Source: Aedes albopictus
Lineage: Eukaryota; Arthropoda; Insecta; Diptera; Culicidae
Assembly: GCF_035046485.1 (NCBI RefSeq)
Contig: NC_085138.1
Span: 272,409,694-272,473,693 of the forward strand
Length of the DNA stretch: 64,000 nt
Direction: 5' to 3'
Below, in pieces: positions 31,960-42,814 of this stretch. The translations under genes were made by a program, and so were the position numbers. Position 1 is the stretch's first letter, and each line of letters begins with the position of its first letter. The notes under the pieces are model-generated. The model was not told the DNA's origin and made no database searches. It saw nothing but the letters and a program-made list of their open reading frames with translations.

Positions 31960-32440
31960 TTCTAAGGAAATCCCTAGATAAACTTCCAAATGAATCCCTA
32001 GAGGAATTTCTGAAGTAGCCCCTGAAGGAGCTCCCGGAGGAATTGCCATAGGAATCTCTGGAGGAATTCCCGGAGGAAGCTTTGGAAGAATTCCCGGAGA
32101 AATTTCTGAAAGAATCTTTTGGGAAACTATCAGAGGAATCCCTGGAGAAATCTCTTAGAAATGCCAGAGCTATCTCAGCAAGTATTCTTTGAAGAATTCC
32201 CGAGAAATCATTACGAAAATGCATGGAATCCCTACAGAAATTCTTCAGATTTTTTTTGGAAAATGTTCTAGAGAAATCCATGCAGGAATTCACGGAGCAA
32301 TAACTGCGGGAGCTATTGGAAGAATCTCTGGAGGAATTCCCGGAGCAATCAACGAAATCGTAGAAAAATTGCTGGAAAAAATCGCTGGAGAAAACCCGTC
32401 TTTTAGAAAAGAATCTATAATGATCTCTCTTTTTTTTACT
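31960..32440 (+). repeat. Degenerate GGAGGAATTCC array
   Basis: GAATTCCCGGAGGAAGC, GGAATCCCTGGAGAAATC and similar units. It resumes at 33465-34104 after the SINE and an I-like LINE fragment. Confidence 0.75.
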
Positions 32441-32463
32441 TATTCGTTTATTTGGAAGACTCG

Positions 32464-32740
32464 GTGGCCACATATAGCCGAGGCGGTAAACGCACGGGTA
32501 TTCAGCATGACCATGCTGAGGGTGACGGGTTCGATTCCCGGTCGGTCCAGGATCTTTTCGTAAAGGAAATTTCCTTAACTTCCTTGGGCATAGAGTATCT
32601 TCGTGCCTGCCACACGATATACACATGCAAAATGGTCATTGGCAGAGGAAGCTCTCAGTTAATAACTGTGGAAGTGCTCATAGAACACTAAGCTGAGAAG
32701 CAGGCTTTGTCCCAGTGAGGACGTTACGCCAAGAAGAGGA
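32464..32740 (+). mobile_element. Feilai-type tRNA-derived SINE (second copy)
   Basis: ATATAGCCGAGGCGGTAAACG (A box) and GGGTTCGATTCCCGGTCGG (B box) at 32474-32548, body with CTGTGGAAGTGCTCATAG, end GACGTTACGCCAAGAAGAGG. Very similar to 16656-16948. I did not find clear flanking duplications. It sits in array sequence. Confidence 0.8.
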
Positions 32741-32929
32741 GAGGAGGAGGTGGGCACAAGGGCATAACTGAGCCGGAATCATTTGTTTTTACATTGATTT
32801 TACATTTTACAATTTATTATTGATACTATGTTAGTTTGGAAAGCCGAAGTACTTGCGGCTGTTTCCAGGTTAAGGGTTAAAGAAAAAAAAAACCTAAAAA
32901 AAAATGGGAAGGCGGTCAACGAAAACAAC

Positions 32930-33460
32930 CGACGTACTACATCAAACTCTATCACCACGTTCCAAAAATTGATAAATGAGATTCATGTATTCGAAATCAA
33001 GGTCTGGCAACACTTCTCTGACGGGTTTCTGTTGTTTTCCTCGGAAAATTTCATTCAGCTCAGATCTGACCTCACGATACTCATCGCATCCCCACACGAC
33101 ATGTTCAATATCCTGGTAAGCCACGCTACATACACAGAGCCCAATACGGAAGGTATGGAAGTGGTTGGACATCAGCCGACACATCAGACGAATTAAATCG
33201 CGGCCTAAATCCAAACCTTTGAACCATGGCTTCTTCAACACCTGCGGGATGATAGAGTGCAACCATCTACTCATATCTCCATCTCTCAATTTGTGCTGCC
33301 AGCTGATTAAGGTCTCCTGACAGGCCAATGCAAAAAATTCGTCGAAGGCGATTTGACGCTCGTAAATATCGCCTATGCTAGCGTCCACCTTAGCCAGAGA
33401 TTCCGTTTTCTCATTGCCCAGAATTGAGCAATGTGACGAGACCCAAGCTATGGTGATGGT
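32930..33460 (-). pseudogene. I/Outcast-like LINE, 3' end of ORF2
   Basis: On the minus strand: the end of an RNase H domain (SILGNEKTESLAKVD, with CIAWVSSHC-like residues just upstream near 33420-33450), then a 148-codon ORF (32942-33388) with a Cys/His motif CVCSVAYQDIEHVVWGC. That arrangement is typical of the C-terminus of I-group LINEs with RNase H and matches the plan of the I-clade element at 59.2-62.9 kb (CDCAMDYGDIDHIIWTC). It is truncated at its 5' side, where array sequence begins. Confidence 0.75.
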
Positions 33461-33464
33461 GAAA

Positions 33465-34104
33465 AAGCTCTTGAGGAATACCCATAAGAAACTCTGAAGG
33501 AATCCTTGGGGAAATTCCCAAAGGAAACCATGAACAAATCCTTGGTAAAATTTTCGAAAGGAGGGAGGAATTGCCGTATGAATCTGGAAGAATGCTCGAT
33601 GTACTTCCAGAGGAATCCCTGGTCAAATTTCCGAAGAATTGCCGAAAATTATCACCGGAGGCATATCTGGAAGAATTTCCGGAGGAATGCCTGGAAGAAT
33701 TTCCGCTGGATTCCAGTGGGGAATATGAGGAGGATTTTTTTAGGGAATCTGTGAAGAAGGCCCAGGAAAAATCTTTGAAAGAATTCCCGCAAGAAACGAA
33801 CTAAGCCATGGAGGAATTCCTAGAGGCATACTAAAAAAAAGAAACAAAAAAAAAAGCTGAAAAAACCTCTACAGAAATTTCCAGGGAAATCTCTGGAGCA
33901 TTCTCGAAGAAATCCTTGAAGTGACTCCCGAAGAAATTCATAGAGAACTCTCCGAAGGATTTTGAAGGGAATTTCTGGAGGAAGTCCCGAAGGAATCCTT
34001 GGAGATATCCTTAGGAGAATTGACGGAGGAATCCCTAGCTATTCCTAAAGGATTGCTCAGATGAATCCCCGGAGTGAGAGAAATGTGAGGTAACCCCTGG
34101 AGGA
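33465..34104 (+). repeat. Degenerate GGAGGAATTCC array
   Basis: Units such as GAATTTCCGGAGGAATGCC and GGAATTCCTAGAGGC. Stops where the RTE-like ORF starts. Confidence 0.75.
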
Positions 34105-35985
34105 ATTCCTGGAAATAGCCGAATGGTTCGACGAAGAGTGCAGAACGGTTTTGGAGGAGAAGAACGCAGCGAGGACGGTAATGCTGCAACAAGGGACTCG
34201 ACAGAACGTGGAACATTACAAACAAAAGCGGAAACAGCAGACCTGCCTCTTTCGGGAGAAAAAGCGCCGCCTGGAAGAAGCGGAGTGTGAAGAAATGGAA
34301 CTGCTGTGCCGTTCCCAAGAAACACAGAAGTTCTATCGGAAGCTCAACGCATCCCGCAACGGCATCGTGCCGCGAGCCGAAATATGCAGGGATAAAGACG
34401 GAGGCCTCTTGATGGACGGACGTGAGGTGATCGAAAGGTGGAAGCAGCACTTCGATCAGCACCTGAACGGCGTGGAGAACGTAGGCACGGGATACGACGG
34501 CAACGAAGGAAACGACGACGTCAGTGCAGCGGAGGACGGAAATGAACCAACTCCCACGCTGAGAGAAGTTAAGGATGCCATTCACCAGCCCAAAACCATC
34601 AAAGCAGCTGGTAAGGATGGTATCGCAGCTGAACTCATCAAGATGGGCCCAGAAAAGTTGGCCACCTGTCTGCACAGGTTGATAGTCAGGATCTGGGGAA
34701 CCAAACAGCTACCGGTGGAGTGGAAGGAAGGGGTAATCTGCCCGATTTACAAGAATGGGAGAACTTCAGAGCGATCACTATTTTGAATGCTGCCTACAAA
34801 ATGCTATCCCAGATCATCTTCCGTCGTCTGTCACCTAAAACGAATGAGTTCGTGTGAAATTATCAAGCCGGGTTCATCGACGCCCGGTCGACAATGGACC
34901 AGATCTTCACCGTACGGCAAATCCTCCAGAAATGCCGCGAATATCAGGTTCCAACGCATCACCTGTTCATCGACTTCGAAGCGGCATACGACAGTCACGA
35001 CAGCACACGGCTATGGAGAATCATGGACGAGAACAGCTTTCCCGGGAAGCTTACCAGACTGATGAGAGCAACGATGGACGGTGTACAGAACAGCGTAAGG
35101 ATTTCGAGTGAACTATCCAGTTCATTCAAATCTCGATGGGGACTATGACAAGGTGATGGACTTTCTTGTCTACTATTCAACATCGCCCTGGGAGGTGTCA
35201 TGCGACGAGCCGGGCTCAACAACCGGGCTGCGATCTTAATGAAATCCGGCCAATTTGTCTGTTTTGCGGATGATATGGATATTATTGCTACAACATTTGG
35301 AACGGTGGCAGAACTGAACACCTGCCTGAAACGTGAAGCAGCAAAGGTCGGACTCGTGGTGAATGCGGCTAAGACAAAGTACATGCTGGTAGGTGGGACT
35401 GAGCGAGACAGGGCAAGCCTTGGCAGCGATGTTACGATAGACGGGGATATTTTCGGGGTGGTAGAGGAATTCGTCTATCTTAGCTCCTTGCTAATAGCTG
35501 ACAATAACGTGAGCCGTGAAATACGAAGGCGCATCATCAGTGGGAGTCGTACATGTGCCTACTACGGGCTCCAGAAGAAACTGCGGTCAAAAAAGATTCA
35601 CCTCCGCACCAAATGTGCCATGTACATGACGCTTATAAGACCGGTGGTCCTCTATGGCCACGAGACATGGACGATACTCGAGGAGGACCTGCAAGCACTC
35701 GGAGTTTTCGAGGACGTGTGCTAAGGATGATCTTCGCCGGGTTGCAGGAGAACGGTGTGTGGCGGAAAAGGATGAGCCACGAGCTCGCTGCACTCTACGG
35801 TTAACCCAGCACAAGATGGCGTGGTGCACAGAGAGCACAATGGGCGGACCAGGTGGAGCGTGACTTGGCGAGCATTGGGCGCGACCGAGGATGGAGAGCG
35901 ACAGCCACAAACCGAGTATTGTGGCGTACTATTGTTGATTATTATGTCTTGTCGTTGAACAGATAAATGTATCAATGTATGCATA
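34105..35985 (+). pseudogene. RTE-like LINE, ORF2 with broken frame
   Basis: Starts mid-ORF (EIAEWFDEECRTVLEEKN) and runs to the C-terminus (WADQVERDLASIGRDRGWR, VDYYVLSLNR near 35.95 kb). RT motifs: KAAGKDGIAAELIKMG (about 34600), FIDFEAAYDS (34969), LSCLLFNIALGG (35165), FADDMDIIATTFG (35263; catalytic FADD), KTKYMLVGG. Defects: frameshift near 34755-34770, stop at 34854-34856 region, a TGA at 35146-35148 where related copies read RQGDGLS, and frameshifts near 35700-35810. The endonuclease is missing. The 3' tail matches fragments at 46.3 and 50.36 kb. Confidence 0.85.
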
Positions 35986-36026
35986 CATGTATGAATGCTT
36001 GTATTTCGGATCTTAATCCTTTGGAT

Positions 36027-37122
36027 CAGAGGTTCCCAAACTTTTTGCTATCGTGGCGCCCTTTGACATTTCTAAAAAAGTCGCGGCGCACCAAAGTTTT
36101 TAAACAAATTCTTTTTTTTTAATTTTTGAGCAACTTTTTACTTTAAAATGTGCAAGTCAAAATCGTGAAACACTTCTCTTATATCATGTTTTCATAATCC
36201 AATATTTGGAAAACTAACTATTTTTTTAAAATAATTTCTCAAAGATAGTTTAAATATTTGTAAGATTTCAAAAATCATGTTGGTTCCATCATAGAAGTTT
36301 TAAAAATAAGAAGAAACTCAGATGTAAAGGTATAACATGCTGCTGAATTTTAACAATTCAGCCAAAAATTCTAAAGCGTTTGCAATAGTTAAAGAATTCT
36401 TATTGAATGAAAATGACTACACAGAGCTTGACATAAGCTTCAACTTTTTGCGGAAATTGCAAAGCAACATTTTTATTTAATTTGTAAAATTTCAGCAAGC
36501 TGGGATACATGAAGAGATTGTAAATACCTGCCAGGTAGGCTTTGATTGAACTTATTTTCATAAATTTCAACTTAACCCTTTGGGCCTAGATTGGCCATAT
36601 ATAACCCCATTGATGAAACCGTGCATAACAAACTTATTCGAGTTCAGCGAGGTTGCGGCAGTATTGATGAAACAGTTCGCTTCAAAAGGTCAAAGCTAGC
36701 TCTTCACACTACAAGATCGGCAAACCTGCCTACCGCTAAGCTGTTCTGAAGACCTTGTAATTATTCTGAAAAGAACGTAAATAATGTTCTTGAAATTAAA
36801 AACTTTGGACAAGTTATAGTAAAATCAAAAGCTATGCTGAAGCTTAAGAATTGTAAACTTGAAATTTAAAAATGTGGTTCCAATAGATATGTTTAAGAAG
36901 GATACCAGAAATCCTATTGAACAATTGAAGAGTCAGGAAAGATTAAAAAACATGTGAGCGACACTAGTTTTACTAATGAAAAAAAAATTAAAGATGTTCC
37001 GCAATACAAATAAAGACTTTGTTTTTTATTTTGTTTCGTCACAAAAGCCAAAATTCTGCGGCGCACCTGGGAAAAGTTTGCGGCGCACCAGGGCGCCGCG
37101 GCGCACAGTTTGGGAAGCGCTG
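36027..37122. mobile_element. hAT-like non-autonomous element (1.1 kb) with 8-bp TSD
   Basis: Ends CAGAGGTTCCCAAACTTTTT and CAGTTTGGGAAGCGCTG. Target duplication CTTTGGAT at 36019-36026 and 37123-37130. Subterminal GGCGCACC/GCGGCGCAC blocks occur at both ends, in direct and inverted copies. The interior is AT-rich and non-coding. It is inserted immediately downstream of the RTE-like tail. Confidence 0.9.
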
Positions 37123-37130
37123 CTTTGGAT

Positions 37131-38860
37131 CGTAGAGATCTAGTTGTATGGATGCTGTCGCACTTCTTCGATCTATAGCGCTCATCGTCAGTAACTGACA
37201 CTGTTTTTTCATTTGGGCCTAACTGGCATTTTTGAGTTCTCTTCATCGACCCTCTCTTTGTGTTATCACAGAATGTGTATTGAGGTTTTCCAAAGATTTT
37301 TCGGTTGAAATGCGAAGAAGACGACTACATGTTGCTATAGAAACAAAAAGAATAATGATTTTGTTTGTTTTGATCAAGTTATTAGCGAAAGAGAGAGTCG
37401 ACGAAAAGAAATCGATCAAGTCAGTTAGGTCCTTATGAAAAATCATTGTCGAGTTGTCGGAAACTATTCGACGAGGGTAGCAGCATGCTAACACTAACAC
37501 CAACCATGATTGTATTGGAACTGGCATCGTGATTGTGACAGCGTCGCTCTCCAGACCGGCGTGGTTTCACTAGAGCCACTTGTTTCCATAAGATTGAATT
37601 TTGGATCGCGACTTTCGCGACTCGTTTGCAATCGGTAGGGTAACGAGCCACTTGGGCAGTGGCCCGTATTTTGGGCACTTTTCGCTATAACTCAGTCAAT
37701 TCCAAACCAACAGATTTGAGATTTCGTACACAGCTAGATACTTAAAGTTGTTTGAAATAACTTTACCTACAACTTTGCTGAAGAACTGGTTAATATTAAC
37801 ATATGGCCTGAAAACTGCGAGTTCCTTCTGCCCAAGCCGTTTTAATTTGCCACATTATACAAATCCAAAACTTTACTTGTATGTTGCTACGCCAATTGAA
37901 GCAATTTTTACGGTATGCAACAATCTCCCTGTATTCCTACTTGGATTTTTATGAATTGTTGTCTACAAAGTATCACCATATTGACTTCTTCTTCCAATTG
38001 TATGCTTGACAACGTCCCTAGCAGTAGAATTATGCATCCCCTTTGGTGAATGCTATCCACAAGCACACCCATTCATGATTTGATTCGGGCCAAAAAAAAA
38101 TCTTCACCTTCCCTTTACATGGCTGTTTGTATCAAACTGATTTCTATGGGCAATACCAAGTTGACAAATATTTTCATATCTACCGTGCAACCATGTCCAA
38201 TTGATTCGTAAACAAGACGTGCAGTTCTTTGGCAACCATTTGTGTGTGTACCTATATGTCCTTTTTCAATGCTTCTTCAACTGAAGTGCGGTATGTTTAG
38301 CTGTAGGTAAATTGAATGTAACGAAAAAATTTACCACGTCCCGCCCAGTGCAAATGGTATCCGTTTGAGAAAAAAGAACGGTTTCACTTTTCAGTAGAAA
38401 AAAAATACAGGCGTTTCGCAATAAAATACAATAACTTGCTGCAACTGGAAGGAAGGTATACGTATCAATTTGATAAGGTGTCATAATACTAGGGAGTTTT
38501 CTTTCGTTCCGGATGGTTCTCCCCCATTTGTTGCCCCTTTCAGTTTTCATTGATTCGGCATGCGGAATGATGCCTCAGCCGTATACAACCGTACAAAGTG
38601 AAACAGCCGTGGTACAGCAACCGTCTAACTCTTGTGTGTCATATTTCCAATTCATCGACGTCGAAATTTATGAGCTTGTTTACACTATTCCAGCTGTCTG
38701 TGCTGGCCATCGTATGCCATCAATCAGACATGTGATTCGCGCCAATCTTGTTGAAAGGATACGTTCTTTTTTCGGTTTTCGGCACTGCTTTCGAATTGGA
38801 GAATGTAACGATGTGACGATTAGACGATGTAAAAATGGCATTGTCTTAATGAATTAGGTC
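37131..38860. other. No recognised gene; one-armed MITE remnant at 37645-37745
   Basis: CACTTGGGCAGTGGCCC, TATTTTGGGCACTTTTCGC and CTATAACTCAGTCAATTCC match one arm of the GGGTCTGGGAC MITE family. The ORF 38513-38857 (plus, 114 codons) has no domain I recognise. Confidence 0.4.
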
Positions 38861-38883
38861 TGCATACTCGTGCTGGGCAAGCA

Positions 38884-39352
38884 GTGGAACATGTTGATAG
38901 CTTCCAATATAATGGCGGGAAGTATGAAATGTATGGAACAACAACCAGATTAATCGACGCACCAAATCCGAATTTTTTACTCGAACGTGAAATCTATGCT
39001 GCTGTACGCCAATGGTGTGTATCAGTGGAAAGCATTCAACGGCAGCAGGTCTTCATCAATAGATGCCTACGGTTAATGTCATCAAAAGCTGTTAGCGACA
39101 GAAATTCGGTAGCGAAAGTGGAGGTGGGTCGGCCACACTCTTCGCAGGGGCGGAAACAAAATCTGCATGCAAGCGTTAGATTGGAACCCAGCAGGACATC
39201 GCAGCATAGGCATACCCAGAAGCTCATGGCTGCGCAGCCTCAACAATGTAAAAAAGCAAGTCGACAGAAATTTGTCCTGGCCACAGGTCAAGGCGATATG
39301 GCTGGCAATCCCCAGGATGGAGATCTTTGAACTCGGCCTTCTGCACCACTGA
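38884..39352 (+). pseudogene. LINE ORF2 C-terminal fragment (clade not assigned)
   Basis: Blocks in order, in shifting frames: QQVFINRCLR, then MQALDWNPAGHRS, SSWLRSLNNVKKQVDRNLSWPQ. A WNPxGxR...RxSWRRS...VDxNLxWxxVK pattern is common at the ends of endonuclease-type LINE ORF2s. Frameshifts and loss of the RT make it a relic. AAGTAAGTAAGTAAGT at 39352-39367 may be its 3' tail. Confidence 0.65.
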
Positions 39353-39408
39353 AAGTAAGTAAGTAAGTTCGGAATATTTGTGCTCACTTAGTCTCTACCG
39401 GCCAAGAG

Positions 39409-39840
39409 ATGCCTTTGGCCAACCTCATGTTAGTCAACGAGTTGGTTGACCGATTCCCAACCAACATCAAATTGGACTGGGCATTGTACACGCAACGAGT
39501 GGCCCGAGCTGATCTGGGGATTTTCTCGGATTACATGAATGTTAACGTCGACGCAACGAGTCGAGTGACACCGGTCATGAATAAACCGAGGGAAAAGCAG
39601 TCGTAAATGCGCACGCGTCGTGGGAGAGTTCTTCCTTCGGAAGAAAAGTGAAGCGTGGGTCCCGAGATGAACTAGCCTAGGGCTAAAAATATCGTTAATA
39701 CAGATAAAAAAATCCTTTGTTATATAAGCTCCCTGGTCAATTGGTGTCGCCAACAAAACGGTCACGCAAATGGAGAAACGGTGGTGAATGAAAATTTGGC
39801 AGAAGTACCACAAATCGATGCTTCGAGTTATCGTACGGAA
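39409..39840 (+). pseudogene. BEL/Pao gag fragment
   Basis: The block LVNELVDRFPTNIKLDWALYTQRVARAD followed by FSDYMNVNVDATSRVT resembles the conserved L(I/V)xKLPxNxxLDW...F..(F/Y)M region of BEL/Pao Gag. Stops occur after EKQS, and coding similarity fades into ANGETVVNENLAEVPQ. It is interrupted by the 134-bp MITE at 39841. Same strand as the BEL integrase piece at 45.1 kb. Confidence 0.6.
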
Positions 39841-39974
39841 CTAGGATAGGATGTGACACCTGCAACTTCTCTGTCTAATTTCACAGCTTGCTGTCTTGTT
39901 TTTCCGCGTTGCTAAGATTATTGGTCCCCAAATTGGTCTCTTTTGGGCTGACTAGCTGTCGTATCCTATCCTAG
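39841..39974. mobile_element. Tiny TIR element (134 bp) with 8-bp TSD
   Basis: Ends CTAGGATAGGATGTGACA and GTCGTATCCTATCCTAG; target duplication GTACGGAA at 39833-39840 and 39975-39982. The 8-bp duplication fits hAT, though the CTAGG tip is not the common CAG form. Confidence 0.8.
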
Positions 39975-39982
39975 GTACGGAA

Positions 39983-40480
39983 GACTGCAAAATGCTGTAT
40001 CTGATGTTCAGTGTACCGATCCGATCTGTACCACAAGTACCGAGATGGGTCCATTGATGATTGCACGGCTCACCATACGTACGAGCTTTCACGTTTATAG
40101 GTCTGGATTACTTGTACCCCTTACCGTTCGCGGTGAACGAACCAGTGGGTAGCCCTATTGAGTATTGACTTGCCTGACTACTAGGGCAATACAAACAGAT
40201 AAAAATAAGGTCACGTCATGTAAACTACGTATTATGACAGTTTACATTATATGTATATCATGTAACTTTGCGTTATATACCATGTGATAACCATGTGCTG
40301 AATTACATGACATATAATGGCAGTTTACATCAATGTTAACATGATATGTAATGTTAACTTTTAAAATATCCCACACTCTGATTACACTAGTTTACAGCAT
40401 TTTTGAACTCGGTAAGCTGATGATCGTTTTAAGTATAGAATCATGCCCTGAGTTCGAAAACGCGAAGGAAAAAAAATACA
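39983..40480. other. Gag remnant edge, then AT-rich sequence
   Basis: The first part (to about 40130) may continue the BEL gag. 40200-40360 has several TTACAT / ATGTAA inverted phrases without a clear element boundary. Confidence 0.3.
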
Positions 40481-40483
40481 GTA

Positions 40484-41405
40484 GGGTAAGAAATCAAACT
40501 TTGAATTAGTCAAATTGTAATCGTAATTTGAACCATTTCGAAATTCATTAAAACGACGTGCTTTTTAGGCAAATATTGTCCCGAAAAAGATGTTAAACAG
40601 CTTTCGGTAATATAACCTGATAACATGGACTTTAAAAGCATTGAAAAAAGCGTTTTTGTCATGGAAAACAGGCAATTGAAAGACCACAGTGATTTTACCG
40701 ATTTCCCCCCATAAGAAGCACATTTTCGGTGCACTCGTATAGCTCATGCATTATATCACACGCAATATGTGAACACGTCAAATGAAAGCTTATTTATTGT
40801 AGAATCGACCAACCGAATAATATTCCACATTATTTGTCATAAAATTATCAAATTTAAGTAATTCTTACTTGGAGAATGTTATCTTAAGTTGAACCATTTG
40901 TAATCTAAATTTGAACTAGTAAACGGGGGCGAGCTTCCAGTGTTGGCCACCAGACTGCGCTAGTGGTTGTTTTGTTTACTCTTGGGGGATGAAAAATTCC
41001 AAATTTAGTCTCCAACTTCCTGAAAAGTTTAGAACATTCTTAGTTGAAATTCCACTGCCTAATGAAAAATAGTTATGGGAATTAGTAAATCCATGCGTTT
41101 TTCTATTGTTCAGCGCGAAATTGGCTGTTCTGGGAGATGCTTAAGCTGCTGCCGCCAGTAGTTCAAATTAAGATTAAAATTGGTTCAAATTAAGATTAAA
41201 ATCATTGTTGACGAATAATCGAATTTTTCAATGAAATTCGATGCAAATACAAACATTTTATCACTTAACAGAAAGCTTATACCCGTGGCTTTCATGTACA
41301 TAAGATTTTGCCGTAGCAAATTATTTCCAAGTGGGAGAAAAAAACACTCAAAATTTGCGCTACTTTGGAAAGCCGCAATTTGGTTCAACTTTTGATTACC
41401 TACCC
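40484..41405. mobile_element. TA-flanked TIR element (0.9 kb)
   Basis: The left end GGGTAAGAAATCAAACTTTG matches, with mismatches, the reverse complement of the right end (CAACTTTTGATTACCTACCC). TA at 40482-40483 and 41406-41407. AAATTAAGATTAAAATTGGT is repeated near 41165-41200. No transposase. Confidence 0.7.
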
Positions 41406-41479
41406 TAGAGCGGAATTTTTTTCGACTTTCCATCTATTTTTATGCAAAGTCGCTCACTTCACACATCTTATTCTCCGTA

Positions 41480-42814
41480 ATGCCGCCAGCGACCAGCAGT
41501 CATCCCGGTCCTGTGTATGAGGTCGGAGGAGGGGTCTTCCAAACTCAAAATGCAGGCAAGTACACTTCTGTTTTGAACAATTCGCTCCCTGAATCGTCTG
41601 TGGTTCGCAGATTCCATGTCAACAGCGAAGCCATAACATCAACCCAGCCAGCTTCGAATCGTCCTGCAGTTCTAATTCGGCCATATCCGGGATGCACGCC
41701 TGCAAGTCGTATGGAAGCCCCAAATCCCCTTGTCACAGTCGAGCCACTCCCGCCAGCGACCAGCAGCCATCCCGGTCCTGTGTATGAGGTTGGAGGAGGG
41801 GTCTTCCAAACCCCGAATGCAGGCAAGTTTATTTCCGGTATGAACTATACGCTCCCTGAATCTTCAAATATCCGTAGACACAGCAACCTCAATCTTCAGG
41901 ACGTTTCGATATATTATCAAAACGTACGTGGGTTACGCACGAAACTGGACGATTTCTACAGCGCCGTGAATGGATCGTCATATGACATCGTGGTACTGAC
42001 GGAAACTTGGCTGGACGACGTTATCGAATCCCGGATGCTGTTTGACGATAAGTACACAGTATACCGCTGCGACCGAAATCCATTAACTAGTCATAAGAAA
42101 CGTTCTGGAGGTGTGTTAATTGCTGTACTCAACCATCTCTCGTCATCTTTGGTGTCTGTTACCGATCGAACTTTCGAGCACGTTTGGGTTTCTGTGAAAT
42201 TGAGTCACTATTCGCTTATTGTCGGTGGAATTTATTTACCTCCCGATTTGTCAAGTATCCATTCAATGGTTGAGAGACATTTTGCCTGCGTGGAAGAGAT
42301 TGCGTTGAGCATCGATGCTGGTGATAAAATGGCGATCTTTGGGGATTACAATTTGCCTGGTCTGCGGTGGGTACGGTCTGACCGTTTAGCATGTGCCGTT
42401 GATAGCTCGAATGCATGCCTATCTCGTTCCTGTACTACGTTTCTGGACGGCATGTATTCAAATGGCCTCGCGCAAGTTAACAATGCAAGGAATCACGCTG
42501 GTAATACTCTCGATCTTGTCCTCGTTAGTGAGTCGTTTGTTGGAGAATGCGATCTTGATGAAGCTGTTGATCCACTGATTGCTGTTGATCCAGCTCATCC
42601 TCATGTCCTTACGGTGCACGACTGCACTAATACCTTTGATGTGGACGACACTTACGATCTTTCAGCATTTAATTTCAAAAGAGCCAACTATGATGTATTG
42701 AGCCACCGGCTGATGGAAATTGACTGGTCCGTGGTTTGCCGTTCCCCTGATGTTGATGATTGCGTAAACAAGTTGTTTTCACGGAATGTGTGCCACTACA
42801 GCGCCCTCCTGTAA
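41480..42814 (+). pseudogene. CR1/Jockey-group LINE: N-terminal repeat + APE endonuclease
   Basis: 444 codons. Residues 1-~120 contain a 267-bp direct duplication (PPATSSHPGPVYEVGG at residue 2 and again at 91). From about residue 137 an apurinic-type endonuclease: VSIYYQNVRGLRTK (Asn), VVLTETWLDD (Glu), GGVLIAVLN, GGIYLPPD, AIFGDYNLPGLRW (Asp/Asn), NTLDLVLVS and, later, DPAHPHVLT, where the usual SDH is missing. It runs out of frame into the RT: the last codons overlap the next ORF (42760-42814), so a frameshift has split one ORF2. Confidence 0.85.
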
